Shown here: positions 52,991 to 62,264 of the stretch, piece after piece
Position numbering within the stretch: position 1 is the first letter of the stretch
Layout: every line of letters starts with the position of its first letter
NCBI GenBank assembly: GCA_004295245.1
Contig: REAR01000059.1
Location: forward strand, 1-64,000
DNA length: 64,000 nucleotides
Source of the DNA: Sphingobacteriales bacterium
GTDB taxonomy: Bacteria > Bacteroidota > Bacteroidia > Chitinophagales > Chitinophagaceae
Direction of reading: 5' to 3'
The notes under the pieces: generated by a model
Databases searched by the model: none
Seen by the model: the letters and a program-made list of their open reading frames with translations, nothing else
Told to the model about the DNA's origin: nothing
Position numbers and translations under genes: made by a program

Positions 52991-53875
52991 TCAGTTTAAC
53001 TGTAATTCTTTTTTTGCGGAATTAAATGCTTTCACTTTTTTGCTCGTATACCACCATTCCGGAAAAGTCTTTTTCATAAGTGTATCTATATTACGCATAC
53101 CAAACAGGTTCCATACGCCTTTTAGTTTCCCACCCATAGAACTTTGTAAGGCTCTTAAACTCATAGCAAAGCCACTATCAATATATTCCATATGGTGCCA
53201 ATAGCCGGCAGGCATAAACAATGTGTCACCATGTTCTAATATTACTTCATAACCGCTTGCTTTTTCAATGGCCGGAAACTGGTTAAGGTCTAGTTTGCTG
53301 GTATGGCTATCATAATAGTTTTCAAAATTAGCAAAGCTTAATACTTCATACGGTTTACGGTAAAGCTTATGCTGTTCTTCATAAGGAAATAGCAATACCC
53401 TTTTTCTGCCAATAAATTGTGTGTGTAGAATATGCGATAAGTCAATATCAAAATGCATATGTGTAACAGAACTGGCGCCTCCTACAAAGAGCATGGGGTA
53501 TCTTTTAACAAAGCCCCGCATCAAATCTTCTGGCCATGTAAAATCGTTTACAATTTGCGGTGCATACTGAAAAATATTAAATAAAAAAATTCGTAGCCCC
53601 ACAGGGCCCTTCTTTACCATATCCAGATAGTTGCCAAATTTCATATAATCGTCTGCTGTATTAATGGGTGTGTATGCATCGCTTTTAATATTGTTATATA
53701 CACCCACTTCTGTATTGCCTACTATTTCTTTAAAATACTCCCAGTTCCATTTATTATAGGCGGGCCATTGTTTTGCCAAATCTGTAATAACAACCGGCTT
53801 CATGGGTAAATAATAAGCTTGTTTAAATTTGTTGCAAGCTATGCTGCTTAGTTTTTCAACTGGCTTCAATTGCAT
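52991..53875 (-). CDS. JmjC-like cupin (Cupin_8) oxygenase family protein
   Basis: 294 residues from the ATG at 53875; the longer frame begins at TTG and is not preferred. The fold is recognised from KPVVITDLAKQWPA, then GGASSVTHMHFDIDLSHILH with the H-x-D iron ligands, IGRKRVLLFPYEE, and GDTLFMPAGYWHHM with the distal His. These are the marks of Fe(II)/2-oxoglutarate hydroxylases like FIH. The protein or small-molecule substrate is unknown. No partner gene is adjacent. Confidence 0.83.
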   Translation of the reverse strand: MQLKPVEKLSSIACNKFKQAYYLPMKPVVITDLAKQWPAYNKWNWEYFKEIVGNTEVGVYNNIKSDAYTPINTADDYMKFGNYLDMVKKGPVGLRIFLFNIFQYAPQIVNDFTWPEDLMRGFVKRYPMLFVGGASSVTHMHFDIDLSHILHTQFIGRKRVLLFPYEEQHKLYRKPYEVLSFANFENYYDSHTSKLDLNQFPAIEKASGYEVILEHGDTLFMPAGYWHHMEYIDSGFAMSLRALQSSMGGKLKGVWNLFGMRNIDTLMKKTFPEWWYTSKKVKAFNSAKKELQLN

Positions 53876-54309
53876 GGCAAATTTTTTTTGTAAATGTAAT
53901 AGGAAATTAATGTTATCAAAAAAAGACAACCGTTTATAATTTCAAAAAAAAATGGTTGCCTGCAAGCTAAATACTACATCTTTGTAAAATCAATACTACG
54001 ATTTATGAAATACGAATGAACACAGTATTTACTGTATTTTAGTAACCTGTGTATACCTCTTTCTTGCTTTAATACTGCAATTGCGGCCCAATACATATTG
54101 CCTATTTTAAAATAATATAACCCGGCTGCAGATGCTTTTTAAAAAATGCTTCAGCACCGTTTTAAAAATTGCATATACTGCTTACTTATGTTTTGCCGTA
54201 CAAGTGTGCGACGCAACGGTTGCTGAGCATAGATAAATGGCTGGTAAACAAAAATAAAAACATATTGAGGCTGGCCACTAATTAGTTTATAATTCTTTAA
54301 TTTTTTTTC
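53876..54309. other. Divergent intergenic region
   Basis: 434 bases between the cupin and MATE starts. Apart from one copy of the interspersed repeat near 54200 I see no gene, RNA or clear promoter in it. It is AT-rich. Confidence 0.5.
54197..54249 (-). repeat. Interspersed two-box repeat, half copy
   Basis: GTGCGACGCAAC 54206-54217, 22-base spacer, GCTGGTAAAC 54240-54249. This copy lies between divergent starts, unlike most. Confidence 0.88.
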
Positions 54310-55722
54310 ATGACAACAAAATCAAATTCTTCAATACAATCAATAGTTGCTTTAATAAAACAGGCTATAAAAGGAGAAACTGCTGATTATACCACGGGCA
54401 GTTTACGCAGGGCCGTTTTGTTATTGGCTATACCCATGATGCTGGAAATGTGTATGGAAAGTGTTTTTGCTGTGGTAGATATTTTTTTTGTTAGCCATTT
54501 AGGCAAACATGCAACTTCTACAGTGGGCTTAACAGAGTCTGTTATTACAATTGTGTACTCATTGGCTATTGGTGTTAGCATGGCAGCTACGGCAATGGTG
54601 GCGCGGCGTATTGGCGAAAAGAATACAGAAGAAGCCACAAAAGCGGGCATGCAGGCTATTATTGTGGCTGTGTTTATAACAGTATTGGTAAGTGTGCCTG
54701 GTTTTATTTGGGCGCATAAAATTTTAGAACTTATGGGTGCAGAACCTGAAACAATAAAAATTGGCACAACATATACCAGAATAGTTATGGGAGGTAGCCT
54801 TGTTATTATGTTACTGTTTTTAATTAATGGTGTTTTTAGAGGAGCTGGTGACGCAATGATGGCTATGAAAAGTTTGTGGGTGGCTAATATTTGTAATATT
54901 ATTTTATGTCCGTTACTAATACGGGGTTTAGGCCCAATACCTGCATTAGGTTTAACGGGTGCTGCATTGGCAACTACTATTGGCCGGGGTGTTGGTGTAC
55001 TATACCAATTGTATCATTTGTTTAATGGTAAGAACCTGTTGAAATTTAAATTGCATCATTTAAAACCGGTAAGCAGTATTATAAAATCTTTAGTAACAAT
55101 TGCATGGCCCGGCACGTTGCAATTTTTAATTGGTAGTGGTAGTTGGATTGTTTTAGCCAGCCTGGTGGTGCAAACAGGGCAGAGTGATGCTTCGGCCGGA
55201 TATCAGATTGCCATTAGAATTGTGTTGTTTTTTTTATTACCGGCATGGGGTATGAGTAATGCTGCGGCTACGTTGGTGGGGCAAAACTTAGGAGCCAAAC
55301 AACCCGAACGAGCGGCTGCTTCTGTACTGCAAACAGCTAAGTATAATGCTGTGTTTATGGGTGTGGTTTCGCTTATTTTTTTGTTGTTTACAAACCCAAT
55401 TATTTCTTTTTTTACTAATGAACCCATGGTAAAGCATTATGCTGTTTTAGCTATTAGAGTGGTAAGCCTAGGGTATGTTTTCTATGGAGTGGGAATGGTA
55501 ATGACGAATGCTTTTAATGGTGCGGGAGATACCCGCACACCTACTGTTATTAATATTTTTGGTTTTTGGTGCATACAAATTCCGTTGGCATATATTCTGG
55601 CAAAAATTGTTGGCTTGGGGCCGTTGGGTGTTTTTATAGCTATACCGGTATCAGAAACTATAATAACTATAACCGCATATATATTATTTAAAAAAGGAAA
55701 ATGGAAAACAGTGGTGGTATAA
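54310..55722 (+). CDS. MATE-family multidrug/metabolite exporter
   Basis: 470 residues with 12 membrane helices. The start of the MATE fold reads LRRAVLLLAIPMMLEMCMESV, followed by DIFFVSHLGKHATSTVGLTES and, at the second half, WPGTLQFLIGSGSWI and GAGDTRTPTVINIFGFW. The family couples export of drugs, dyes or metabolites to Na+ or H+. Closest in pattern to the NorM/DinF-type group. A terminator follows. Substrate unknown. Confidence 0.9.
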   Translation: MTTKSNSSIQSIVALIKQAIKGETADYTTGSLRRAVLLLAIPMMLEMCMESVFAVVDIFFVSHLGKHATSTVGLTESVITIVYSLAIGVSMAATAMVARRIGEKNTEEATKAGMQAIIVAVFITVLVSVPGFIWAHKILELMGAEPETIKIGTTYTRIVMGGSLVIMLLFLINGVFRGAGDAMMAMKSLWVANICNIILCPLLIRGLGPIPALGLTGAALATTIGRGVGVLYQLYHLFNGKNLLKFKLHHLKPVSSIIKSLVTIAWPGTLQFLIGSGSWIVLASLVVQTGQSDASAGYQIAIRIVLFFLLPAWGMSNAAATLVGQNLGAKQPERAAASVLQTAKYNAVFMGVVSLIFLLFTNPIISFFTNEPMVKHYAVLAIRVVSLGYVFYGVGMVMTNAFNGAGDTRTPTVINIFGFWCIQIPLAYILAKIVGLGPLGVFIAIPVSETIITITAYILFKKGKWKTVVV

Positions 55723-55728
55723 CATCGT

Positions 55729-55760
55729 AAAAGGTATTGACAACCGCCAATGCCTTTTTT
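55729..55760 (+). terminator. Terminator of the MATE gene
   Basis: AAAAGGTATTG and CAATGCCTTTT pair with one T-G wobble around an eight-base loop, followed by T. Confidence 0.75.
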
Positions 55761-55834
55761 ATATCTTTAATAAACCAGTAGAGTTATATAAACATTGTTA
55801 TTTGCAAAACAATATCAATTAATTTATTTGAACA

Positions 55835-56866
55835 ATGAGTACCATTAATAACAATACTATAAGACAAGTAATTTTAATAGCCATTATATTACTGATTGGG
55901 GGTGTTTTATTTTGGCAATTAAGATTTTTTTTACCAGCTTTTTTGGGGGCTTACACGCTTTATATACTTTGCCGTAAACCAATGTTTATTTTAACAGGCC
56001 GGTATAAATGGAAGAAAGGGCTGGCGGCCGGTCTACTAATGTTTTTTACTTTTTTAATAATACTGCTGCCTGTTTTTTTGCTTGTAAACATGTTGGGCAG
56101 TAAAATAAATTTTGCCATAGAGCATTCGGCACAAGTAAGCACAACGTTACAAAACTACCTATCTCAGCTGCAGCAGCAATATGGGTTTGATTTAATAAGC
56201 AAAGAAAATATTGCCAAGCTAAGCACATTAGGCGCACAAACCTTACCCAAAATTATAGGCGCTACGTTTGATACTATTACTACAATTGTGGTAATGTATT
56301 TTATTTTATTCTTTATGCTGGCAGAAGGCAGAAGAATGGAAACGGCTTTATACAAATGGCTGCCGTTAAAAGAAGAAAATGTACTGGTTATTAAAAAAGA
56401 TATGAATGCCCTTGTGTATAGTAATGCTGTTGGCATACCGTTAATTGCAATAGCACAAGGTATAGTTGGTTTAATTGGTTATTTTATTTTAGGGGTTAAA
56501 GAACCCTGGTTTTGGTTTGTGTTAACCTGCATAACCGCAATGCTGCCAATAGTTGGGGCTGCGTTGGCTTATGTACCTGTTGCTTTATTGTTTTTTGCAG
56601 AAGGGGCCAGCACAAAAGGTATTATAATGACGCTTTATGGCTTCCTGTTAATTGGTAGTGTAGATAATATTTTCAGGTTTTGGCTGCAGAAACGAATTGG
56701 CGATACACACCCGCTGGTTACTGTGTTTGGTGTAATTGTGGGGTTAAACCTGTTTGGCTTTATTGGTTTAATATTTGGCCCCATTTTAATTGCACTCTTT
56801 TTAATATTGGTTAAAGTGTACGCTGCTGAGTATGCAGACGGTGATGATATTAAACCCAGTACATAG
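55835..56866 (+). CDS. AI-2E family transporter (PerM/UPF0118)
   Basis: 343 residues with about eight membrane helices. Typical marks are IILLIGGVLFWQLRFFLPAF at the start, a periplasmic helical domain (about 75-140), then GIPLIAIAQGIVGLIGYFILG, TAMLPIVGAALAYVPVAL and HPLVTVFGVIVGLNLFGFIGLIFGP. The family includes sodium/proton antiporters and proteins once linked to AI-2 export, so the name should not be taken as the function. Confidence 0.88.
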   Translation: MSTINNNTIRQVILIAIILLIGGVLFWQLRFFLPAFLGAYTLYILCRKPMFILTGRYKWKKGLAAGLLMFFTFLIILLPVFLLVNMLGSKINFAIEHSAQVSTTLQNYLSQLQQQYGFDLISKENIAKLSTLGAQTLPKIIGATFDTITTIVVMYFILFFMLAEGRRMETALYKWLPLKEENVLVIKKDMNALVYSNAVGIPLIAIAQGIVGLIGYFILGVKEPWFWFVLTCITAMLPIVGAALAYVPVALLFFAEGASTKGIIMTLYGFLLIGSVDNIFRFWLQKRIGDTHPLVTVFGVIVGLNLFGFIGLIFGPILIALFLILVKVYAAEYADGDDIKPST

Positions 56867-56901
56867 CAATTTTACCTACTAAAAATGCCGGGCTTTTTAC
56901 A

Positions 56902-56955
56902 AAAGTTGCAGTGTGCGACGCAACCACAGCCAATGCCTTTACTGCTGCTGGCTAT
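56902..56955 (-). repeat. Interspersed two-box repeat, half copy
   Basis: GTGCGACGCAAC 56913-56924, 22-base spacer, GCTGGCTAT 56947-56955. It lies between the AI-2E gene and the ribosomal-protein promoter. Confidence 0.87.
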
Positions 56956-57081
56956 ACATTATTATTAGCCCTAAAACTGTTGCCTGTGGCCATTTTATGA
57001 TGGGTATAAAAATTATTGGTCAAAATTTTTATTGTAAATCAATTTGTTATAGAGGTGCTTGTAAAAATAGTTGTCATATTT

Positions 57082-57114
57082 TTTGGTTGTACACATTTCT
57101 TCCCCCTACCTTTG
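57082..57114 (+). promoter_or_regulatory. Promoter of the rplM ribosomal operon
   Basis: TTTG (57082-57085), 21 bases, TACCTTTG (57107-57114): a full match to the Bacteroidota consensus. A start near 57121 would leave a leader of about 54 bases before rplM. Confidence 0.75.
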
Positions 57115-57174
57115 CCATCCTTTAAAAATTCAGTGTTGCTGGGATAGCGGCAACCTAACTTAAAAAAGAAAACA

Positions 57175-57618
57175 ATGAGTAAATTACATTTCACTACCAA
57201 ACATGCTAACGAGGCTACCGTTCAACGTAACTGGCACGTGGTTGACGGTACTAATCAAACCGTAGGTCGCATGTGTGCTAAAATTGCCGCGGTGCTACGT
57301 GGTAAAACAAAAGCCTACTATACACCACACGTAGATTGTGGAGACTTTGTGATTGTTATTAATGCCGAAAAAGTTGTGTTCAGCGGTAATAAGCTAGAGC
57401 AAAAAGTGTATCAGAATTTTAGTGGATACCCGGGCGGTTTAAGAGAAGAAACAGCAAAAGATTTATTGCGCCGTAAACCACAAGATGTGGTAGAAAGAGC
57501 TGTAAAAGGTATGCTACCTAAAAACAGACTTGGGCGCAAGATGTATAAAAAACTGTTTGTGTATGTTGGTGCTGAGCATCCACATACAGCTCAGAAACCT
57601 GCTGAATTAAAATTCTAA
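57175..57618 (+). CDS. rplM: 50S ribosomal protein L13
   Basis: 147 residues, normal length. The core motif GRMCAKIAAVLRGKTKAYYTPHVDCGD, and later GYPGGLREE and AVKGMLPKNRLGRKMYKKLFVYVGAEHPH, are L13 signatures. It binds 23S rRNA early in large-subunit assembly. First gene of rplM-rpsI-rpsB-tsf, with a strong promoter upstream and 25 bases to rpsI. Confidence 0.98.
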   Translation: MSKLHFTTKHANEATVQRNWHVVDGTNQTVGRMCAKIAAVLRGKTKAYYTPHVDCGDFVIVINAEKVVFSGNKLEQKVYQNFSGYPGGLREETAKDLLRRKPQDVVERAVKGMLPKNRLGRKMYKKLFVYVGAEHPHTAQKPAELKF

Positions 57619-57643
57619 TTAACAACTTATAAATTCCCGATAA

Positions 57644-58033
57644 ATGGAGAAGCAAAAAAATGCAGTTGGTCGTCGTAAAGAAGCGGTAACCCGTGTTTTT
57701 CTTAGCAAAGGAAGCGGTAAGATTACTGTAAACGACAAAGATTATAAAGTGTATTTTCCACTGGTTTACCTGCAAAATCAGGTAGAGCTGCCATTAAAAA
57801 CTATTGAAGCTACTGATAAGTTTGATGTGGTAATTAATGCTGCCGGTGGTGGTGTTAAAGGCCAGGCAGAAGCTGCTAAACTAGGTATTGCCCGTGCGTT
57901 ACTTGAGGTAAATCCTGAATTACGCCCCGCATTAAAAGCAGCCGGTTTATTACGTCGTGATCCTCGTGGTGTTGAACGTAAAAAACCAGGTCGTAAAAAA
58001 GCTAGAAGAAGCTACCAGTTCAGCAAACGTTAA
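57644..58033 (+). CDS. rpsI: 30S ribosomal protein S9
   Basis: 129 residues. AVGRRKEAVTRVFLSKGSG at the start and the C-terminal tail KKPGRKKARRSYQFSKR, which reaches the decoding centre and P-site tRNA, are characteristic. GGGVKGQAEAAKLGIARAL lies in the middle. In the usual rplM-rpsI order. Confidence 0.98.
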   Translation: MEKQKNAVGRRKEAVTRVFLSKGSGKITVNDKDYKVYFPLVYLQNQVELPLKTIEATDKFDVVINAAGGGVKGQAEAAKLGIARALLEVNPELRPALKAAGLLRRDPRGVERKKPGRKKARRSYQFSKR

Positions 58034-58078
58034 TCTTATTTGGCAATAACTAATTATAAATTTCAAATTTTAGATATA

Positions 58079-58975
58079 ATGGAAAACAACACTTCATTGC
58101 AACAGCAATTACTCGAAGCCGGTGTACATTTTGGCCACCTGCGTAAGAAGTGGAACCCCAAGATGCTGCCGTACATCTTTGCAGAAAAAAAAGGCATCCA
58201 CATTATTGATTTAAATAAAACCACAGAAAGCCTGCAAGAAACTGCAGCTGCGTTAAAGCAAATTGCACGCAGTGGTAAAAAAATTATGTTTGTGGGTACA
58301 AAAAAACAAGCCAAAGAAATTGTAACGGATTGTGCACGTAAAGTAAACATGCCGTACGTTACAGAACGTTGGCTGGGTGGTATGCTTACCAATTTTAACA
58401 CCGTACGCAAAAGCGTTAAAAAAATGCAGAGCATAGAAAAAATGCTGGCAGACGGTTCTTTAGAAAGCATCACCAAAAAAGAACGTTTAACCTTAACCCG
58501 CGATAAGGATAAGATGGAAAAAGTATTAGGTGGTATTGCCCAATTAGGCCGTGTACCTGCTGCTTTATTCATTATCGATATTGGCCACGAGCATATCGCT
58601 TTGGCAGAAGCAAAACGTTTAGGTATTACCACTTTTGGTATGGTAGATACTAACTGCGATCCTAATAAAGTAGATTTTGCCGTTCCTTCAAACGACGATG
58701 CTACCAAATCAATCGCAATTATTACAGAATATATTACTGCTGCAATTGCAGAAGGCCTTGCTGAAAGACAAGCTGCTAAAGACGAAGAGTCTGATGAAAT
58801 GACCGATGATGAAAAAGAAAGAAAAGCAGCTAAACTATTAGCAGAAGCAGAAGCAGAAGGTGGCCGTGGCGGTCGCGGTGGTAACCGTGGTGGCGGTGGC
58901 GCCGGCGGCGGCGGTGGTCAGCAAAAGCGACGTGTACCCGGTGGTGCAAGCCGCAGACCCGGTGGTGGCCGCTAA
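58079..58975 (+). CDS. rpsB: 30S ribosomal protein S2 with Gly/Arg-rich tail
   Basis: 298 residues from the ATG at 58079 (MENNTSLQQQLLEAGVHFGH); an upstream in-frame start would add 13 unlikely residues. The S2 core is intact: HLRKKWNPKMLPYIF, RWLGGMLTNFNTV, PAALFIIDIGHEHIALAEA and FAVPSNDDATKSI. After about residue 230 comes an acidic linker and then a tail rich in Gly and Arg (GGRGGRGGNRGG and similar, ending RRPGGGR). The tail is absent from the E. coli protein and could bind RNA. Located between rpsI and tsf, the common Bacteroidota order. Confidence 0.97.
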   Translation: MENNTSLQQQLLEAGVHFGHLRKKWNPKMLPYIFAEKKGIHIIDLNKTTESLQETAAALKQIARSGKKIMFVGTKKQAKEIVTDCARKVNMPYVTERWLGGMLTNFNTVRKSVKKMQSIEKMLADGSLESITKKERLTLTRDKDKMEKVLGGIAQLGRVPAALFIIDIGHEHIALAEAKRLGITTFGMVDTNCDPNKVDFAVPSNDDATKSIAIITEYITAAIAEGLAERQAAKDEESDEMTDDEKERKAAKLLAEAEAEGGRGGRGGNRGGGGAGGGGGQQKRRVPGGASRRPGGGR

Positions 58976-59011
58976 TTAAAATGCAAAGCGTAAGAAGCAA
59001 TTATTGTTTTT

Positions 59012-59070
59012 GGTAACCAACATTTGGTTTCAACATCAACATCGTTGCGTCGCACCCTTCAGCATTTAGC
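59012..59070 (+). repeat. Interspersed two-box repeat, half copy
   Basis: GGTAACCAAC 59012-59021, 22-base spacer, GTTGCGTCGCAC 59044-59055, then CCTTCAGC. It lies inside the rpsB-tsf gap, 36 bases after the rpsB stop. Confidence 0.87.
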
Positions 59071-59110
59071 ACAATACCCGGCTATAAGAACAACTAGTTT
59101 ATTAATTATG

Positions 59111-59158
59111 AATTTAACCGCTGTTACTGCAAACCAGCAGTAACAGCCGTTAAATTTG
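59111..59158 (+). promoter_or_regulatory. Long palindrome in the tsf leader, overlapping a -7-like box
   Basis: Two 19-base arms (59111-59129 and 59138-59156) pair except for one C-C mismatch around an eight-base loop. The right arm runs into TAAATTTG (59151-59158), which fits the -7 box, 19 bases before the tsf ATG. No T-run follows, so it is not a standard terminator. No good -33 box is seen. Confidence 0.55.
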
Positions 59159-59177
59159 CAGATAAAAAAGGAATAAC

Positions 59178-60014
59178 ATGTCAACAGTAACAATCACTGC
59201 ACAAGACATTAACAAACTGCGCCAGGCAACTGGCGCCGGTATGATGGATTGCCGAAAAGCACTAACAGAAACAAACGGAGATTTTGAAGCAGCAATCGAC
59301 TGGTTGCGTAAACAAGGTCAGAAAGTAGCTGCAAAACGTAGCGATCGTGAAGCAAAAGAAGGTGTGATTTTAGCTAAAACAACAGCCGATAACAAAACAG
59401 GTATCGTTGTTTGTATCAGCTGCGAAACTGACTTCGTTTCAAAAAACGCCGATTTTGTTGCCTTTGCACAAAGCATTGCAGATGCAGCCATAAGCAACAA
59501 CGTTAAAAGCGCAGAAGAATTAAATGAAGTAATGATAGGCGAGGCAAAAGTAGCCGATCTTATTAATGACAAGCTGGCTTCTATTGGCGAGAAAATTGGT
59601 GTAAGTAAGTTTGAAAGAATAGATGCTGCATACGTGGCTTCATATATACACGGTGCTAACCGCATGGGTGTACTGGTTGGTTTAGATAAAGAAGCAGTAG
59701 AAGCAGGTAAAGACATTGCAATGCAAATTGCAGCCATGAACCCTGTAGCTGTAGATGCAGCAAGTGTACCTGCTGATGTAGTTGCCCGTGAAAAAGATAT
59801 TGTAATTGAATTGATGAAGCAAGATCCTAAAATGGCAGGCAAACCTGAGGAAATGTTGTCTAAAATTGCCGAAGGTAAAATGAATGCATTCTTTAAAGAG
59901 CAAACACTAACAGCACAAGCTTTTGTAAAAGATGGTGCTAAGAGTGTAGGCGATTACCTGAAAGAAGCAGGCAATGTAACCGTTAAAGAATTTAAGAGAG
60001 TAGCTTTAGGTTAA
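59178..60014 (+). CDS. tsf: Elongation factor Ts
   Basis: 278 residues. The start motif INKLRQATGAGMMDCRKAL and AIDWLRKQG form the UBA-like N-terminal domain; SCETDFVSKNADFVAF is the conserved TDFV contact with EF-Tu. The C-terminal half is the usual dimerisation-like domain. Follows rpsB as in most bacteria. A strong terminator closes the operon. Confidence 0.98.
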   Translation: MSTVTITAQDINKLRQATGAGMMDCRKALTETNGDFEAAIDWLRKQGQKVAAKRSDREAKEGVILAKTTADNKTGIVVCISCETDFVSKNADFVAFAQSIADAAISNNVKSAEELNEVMIGEAKVADLINDKLASIGEKIGVSKFERIDAAYVASYIHGANRMGVLVGLDKEAVEAGKDIAMQIAAMNPVAVDAASVPADVVAREKDIVIELMKQDPKMAGKPEEMLSKIAEGKMNAFFKEQTLTAQAFVKDGAKSVGDYLKEAGNVTVKEFKRVALG

Positions 60015-60037
60015 TACGCAAAAAAGCTTAATTTATA

Positions 60038-60070
60038 AAAAGGGAACCCGTTTACAGGTTCCCTTTTGTT
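60038..60070 (+). terminator. Terminator of the rplM-tsf operon
   Basis: AAAAGGGAACC (60038-60048) and GGTTCCCTTTT (60057-60067) form an 11-bp stem with an eight-base loop and T-rich tail. Confidence 0.85.
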
Positions 60071-60297
60071 TTAAGACAAGGTTAATGGCCACAAAAAGTT
60101 TAATAACTACATTGATAAAGTCTATGAGAAAAAGATACTGCTGACAGATTAAAAAAGAAGGTATTTAAAATATAAATTTCATAAGGGCATACCCGTGCAG
60201 TGTAAAACTGTTGACTTAATTTAGTAAGCACAATACTCCATATGGATAGGTTTTAAATAAAACAACCTAACCTACTTTTGCAAACAGTGTATTTACT

Positions 60298-62259
60298 ATG
60301 ATGCTATTAAAAAAAAGAATACTGTTATTGTTATTAGCTTTTTTAACTACTAAAGTTGTAAAAAGCCAGTTTCCTGCCATGGATAGTATTAAAAAGGAAA
60401 TTAGTAGCGCCACAAACAGCCAACAAAAACTGCAGGCAATACAAGCCCTGTTGAAATTTAGAAATTCTTTACAGGGCGATACCATTCTTTTTTACAGTAA
60501 AATTGCTACAAACCTGGCAGAAAAACTGAACGACAAAAAACAGTTGCGATGGGCTATCTATTACCAGCTTACCGGCAGTCTGGCAAAAGGCATTACTGAT
60601 AGCATTATTAGTGCTATTAATAATACAACACTGCTTACGTTTAACAAAAAAGAAGATGCAACACTCTATTATAAAATTCAATTGCTGCACGCAAATGTAT
60701 TAAACCGGATAAATGAAAGAGTAAAAGCATTGGAGCTGCAATTAAAAATTTTGGATGAAGCAGAAAGAGATAATGATGTAGTGGCACAAGCTTATATATC
60801 TAATTATACCGGGGCCACTTATTATAATTTAGGCCAGTTAAATACAGCAAGAAGCTTTTGGTTTAAGGCTTTGCAACTGGCACAACAACAAACACACACT
60901 GAGCTTATCGAAATTGAAGCGGTAATTTATTCAAACCTTTGTTTGTACTATGGGGCTTTTGCCAATACGAAGCCGCCTAAAGAAATGAAGGATAGCTTGT
61001 TGATGTTTATTAATAAATCTGTTGCTTATAGCCGGCAACATAATATTTACTGGATACTTGCAGGTAGTTTATCAATCAGAGGGTCTTATAATGGCTATAA
61101 AGGCAATATTGAATTGGCAGAAAATGATTTTAAAGAAGCCCTGGAAATAAGAAGTAAAATTGGCGATCCGCTCTATGTTTCAAACGACCTGATAAACCTT
61201 GCTCAGTTTTATTATACAACCAAGCAATATAGCAAATGCATTGAGGTGTTGCAACGGGTGCTGCATATAAATGCTACAAATCATATTATAGAATCTAATA
61301 ACCATTCATTATCGTTATTATCAGCTGCATATAAGGCAACTGGAGATTACAAAAGCTACAGCCAAACATTAGAACAATTTATTACTGCTGCAGATAGTGC
61401 AGGCCGTATTAATGCAGCAGAAAAAATTGCCGAAATACAGACCCGTTATGAAGTACAAAAGAAAGAAGTGCTGATAGCGAAACAACAACTAGATTTATTT
61501 AAGCAAAATGTAATACTTATTGGAGGAACATTTGTTTTGTTTTTAGCTACTATTATTGGAATATATTCTTTCAGGCGATATAAAAAGAAACAAAAAATAA
61601 AACTAGAAACTGTTTTACTGGAAGAAAAAAGGCAAAGCGAAGCTGCTGTAAAAGAAGCACAGGAAACGGAACGGAAGCGAATTGCTGCAGAGCTGCATGA
61701 TAACCTGGGCGTGCAGGCAACCGCTATCCTGCACAATACTACATTGGTTCAACCTACAGATGACATTAATATAGCTGCGGTTAATAATCTTAAAAAAACA
61801 GCAAAAGAAATGCTCATAAATTTAAGAGAAACCTTATGGGCAATGAAGAATACAGATGTAACTGCAATAGAGCTTTGGCTGCGCATTATTAATTTTATGA
61901 AACAGATGGGGCGCCACTATACTACTATTGATTTTAAAATTGAGGGCGACCCCCCTGCAGATTTTATATTGTCTTCTAATAAAGCATTGAATACTGTGCT
62001 AATAATTCAGGAGGCTGTTAATAATGCTGTAAAGCATGCTTTTACAGCTGATATAATAGCAACAAGTAAAATAAATGCCAATAGTTGGAATATTACAATA
62101 ACAGATAACGGAAGGGGGTTTAATTTCAAGGCTACTCAAAAAAAAGCGTATGATAGTTATGGGTTGGGTAATATGCAAGAAAGAGCTGCTGCCTCAGGCA
62201 TTACCCTTTCAATAACAAGTGAAGCTGAAAAAGGCACTGTTGTTACATTACTTTTGTAA
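60298..62259 (+). CDS. TPR sensor histidine kinase, NarL/DesK-type
   Basis: 653 residues. A signal segment (about 4-23) is followed by a periplasmic region of TPR-like helices (about 40-380), a membrane helix (about 404-424) and a coiled coil. The HisKA_3 dimerisation motif ERKRIAAELHDNLG carries phospho-acceptor His467. The ATPase has QEAVNNAVKHAF (N box), ITDNGRGF (G1) and YGLGNMQERA (G2). Input is probably sensed in the periplasm by the TPR region. Its likely partner is the LuxR-type response regulator at 62768, across one antisense gene. Confidence 0.9.
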   Translation: MMLLKKRILLLLLAFLTTKVVKSQFPAMDSIKKEISSATNSQQKLQAIQALLKFRNSLQGDTILFYSKIATNLAEKLNDKKQLRWAIYYQLTGSLAKGITDSIISAINNTTLLTFNKKEDATLYYKIQLLHANVLNRINERVKALELQLKILDEAERDNDVVAQAYISNYTGATYYNLGQLNTARSFWFKALQLAQQQTHTELIEIEAVIYSNLCLYYGAFANTKPPKEMKDSLLMFINKSVAYSRQHNIYWILAGSLSIRGSYNGYKGNIELAENDFKEALEIRSKIGDPLYVSNDLINLAQFYYTTKQYSKCIEVLQRVLHINATNHIIESNNHSLSLLSAAYKATGDYKSYSQTLEQFITAADSAGRINAAEKIAEIQTRYEVQKKEVLIAKQQLDLFKQNVILIGGTFVLFLATIIGIYSFRRYKKKQKIKLETVLLEEKRQSEAAVKEAQETERKRIAAELHDNLGVQATAILHNTTLVQPTDDINIAAVNNLKKTAKEMLINLRETLWAMKNTDVTAIELWLRIINFMKQMGRHYTTIDFKIEGDPPADFILSSNKALNTVLIIQEAVNNAVKHAFTADIIATSKINANSWNITITDNGRGFNFKATQKKAYDSYGLGNMQERAAASGITLSITSEAEKGTVVTLLL

Positions 62260-62264
62260 GATTA

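Noticed and set aside
58063-58707. Minus-strand frame of 214 residues opposite rpsB
   Set aside because: Exact shadow of a conserved ribosomal gene.
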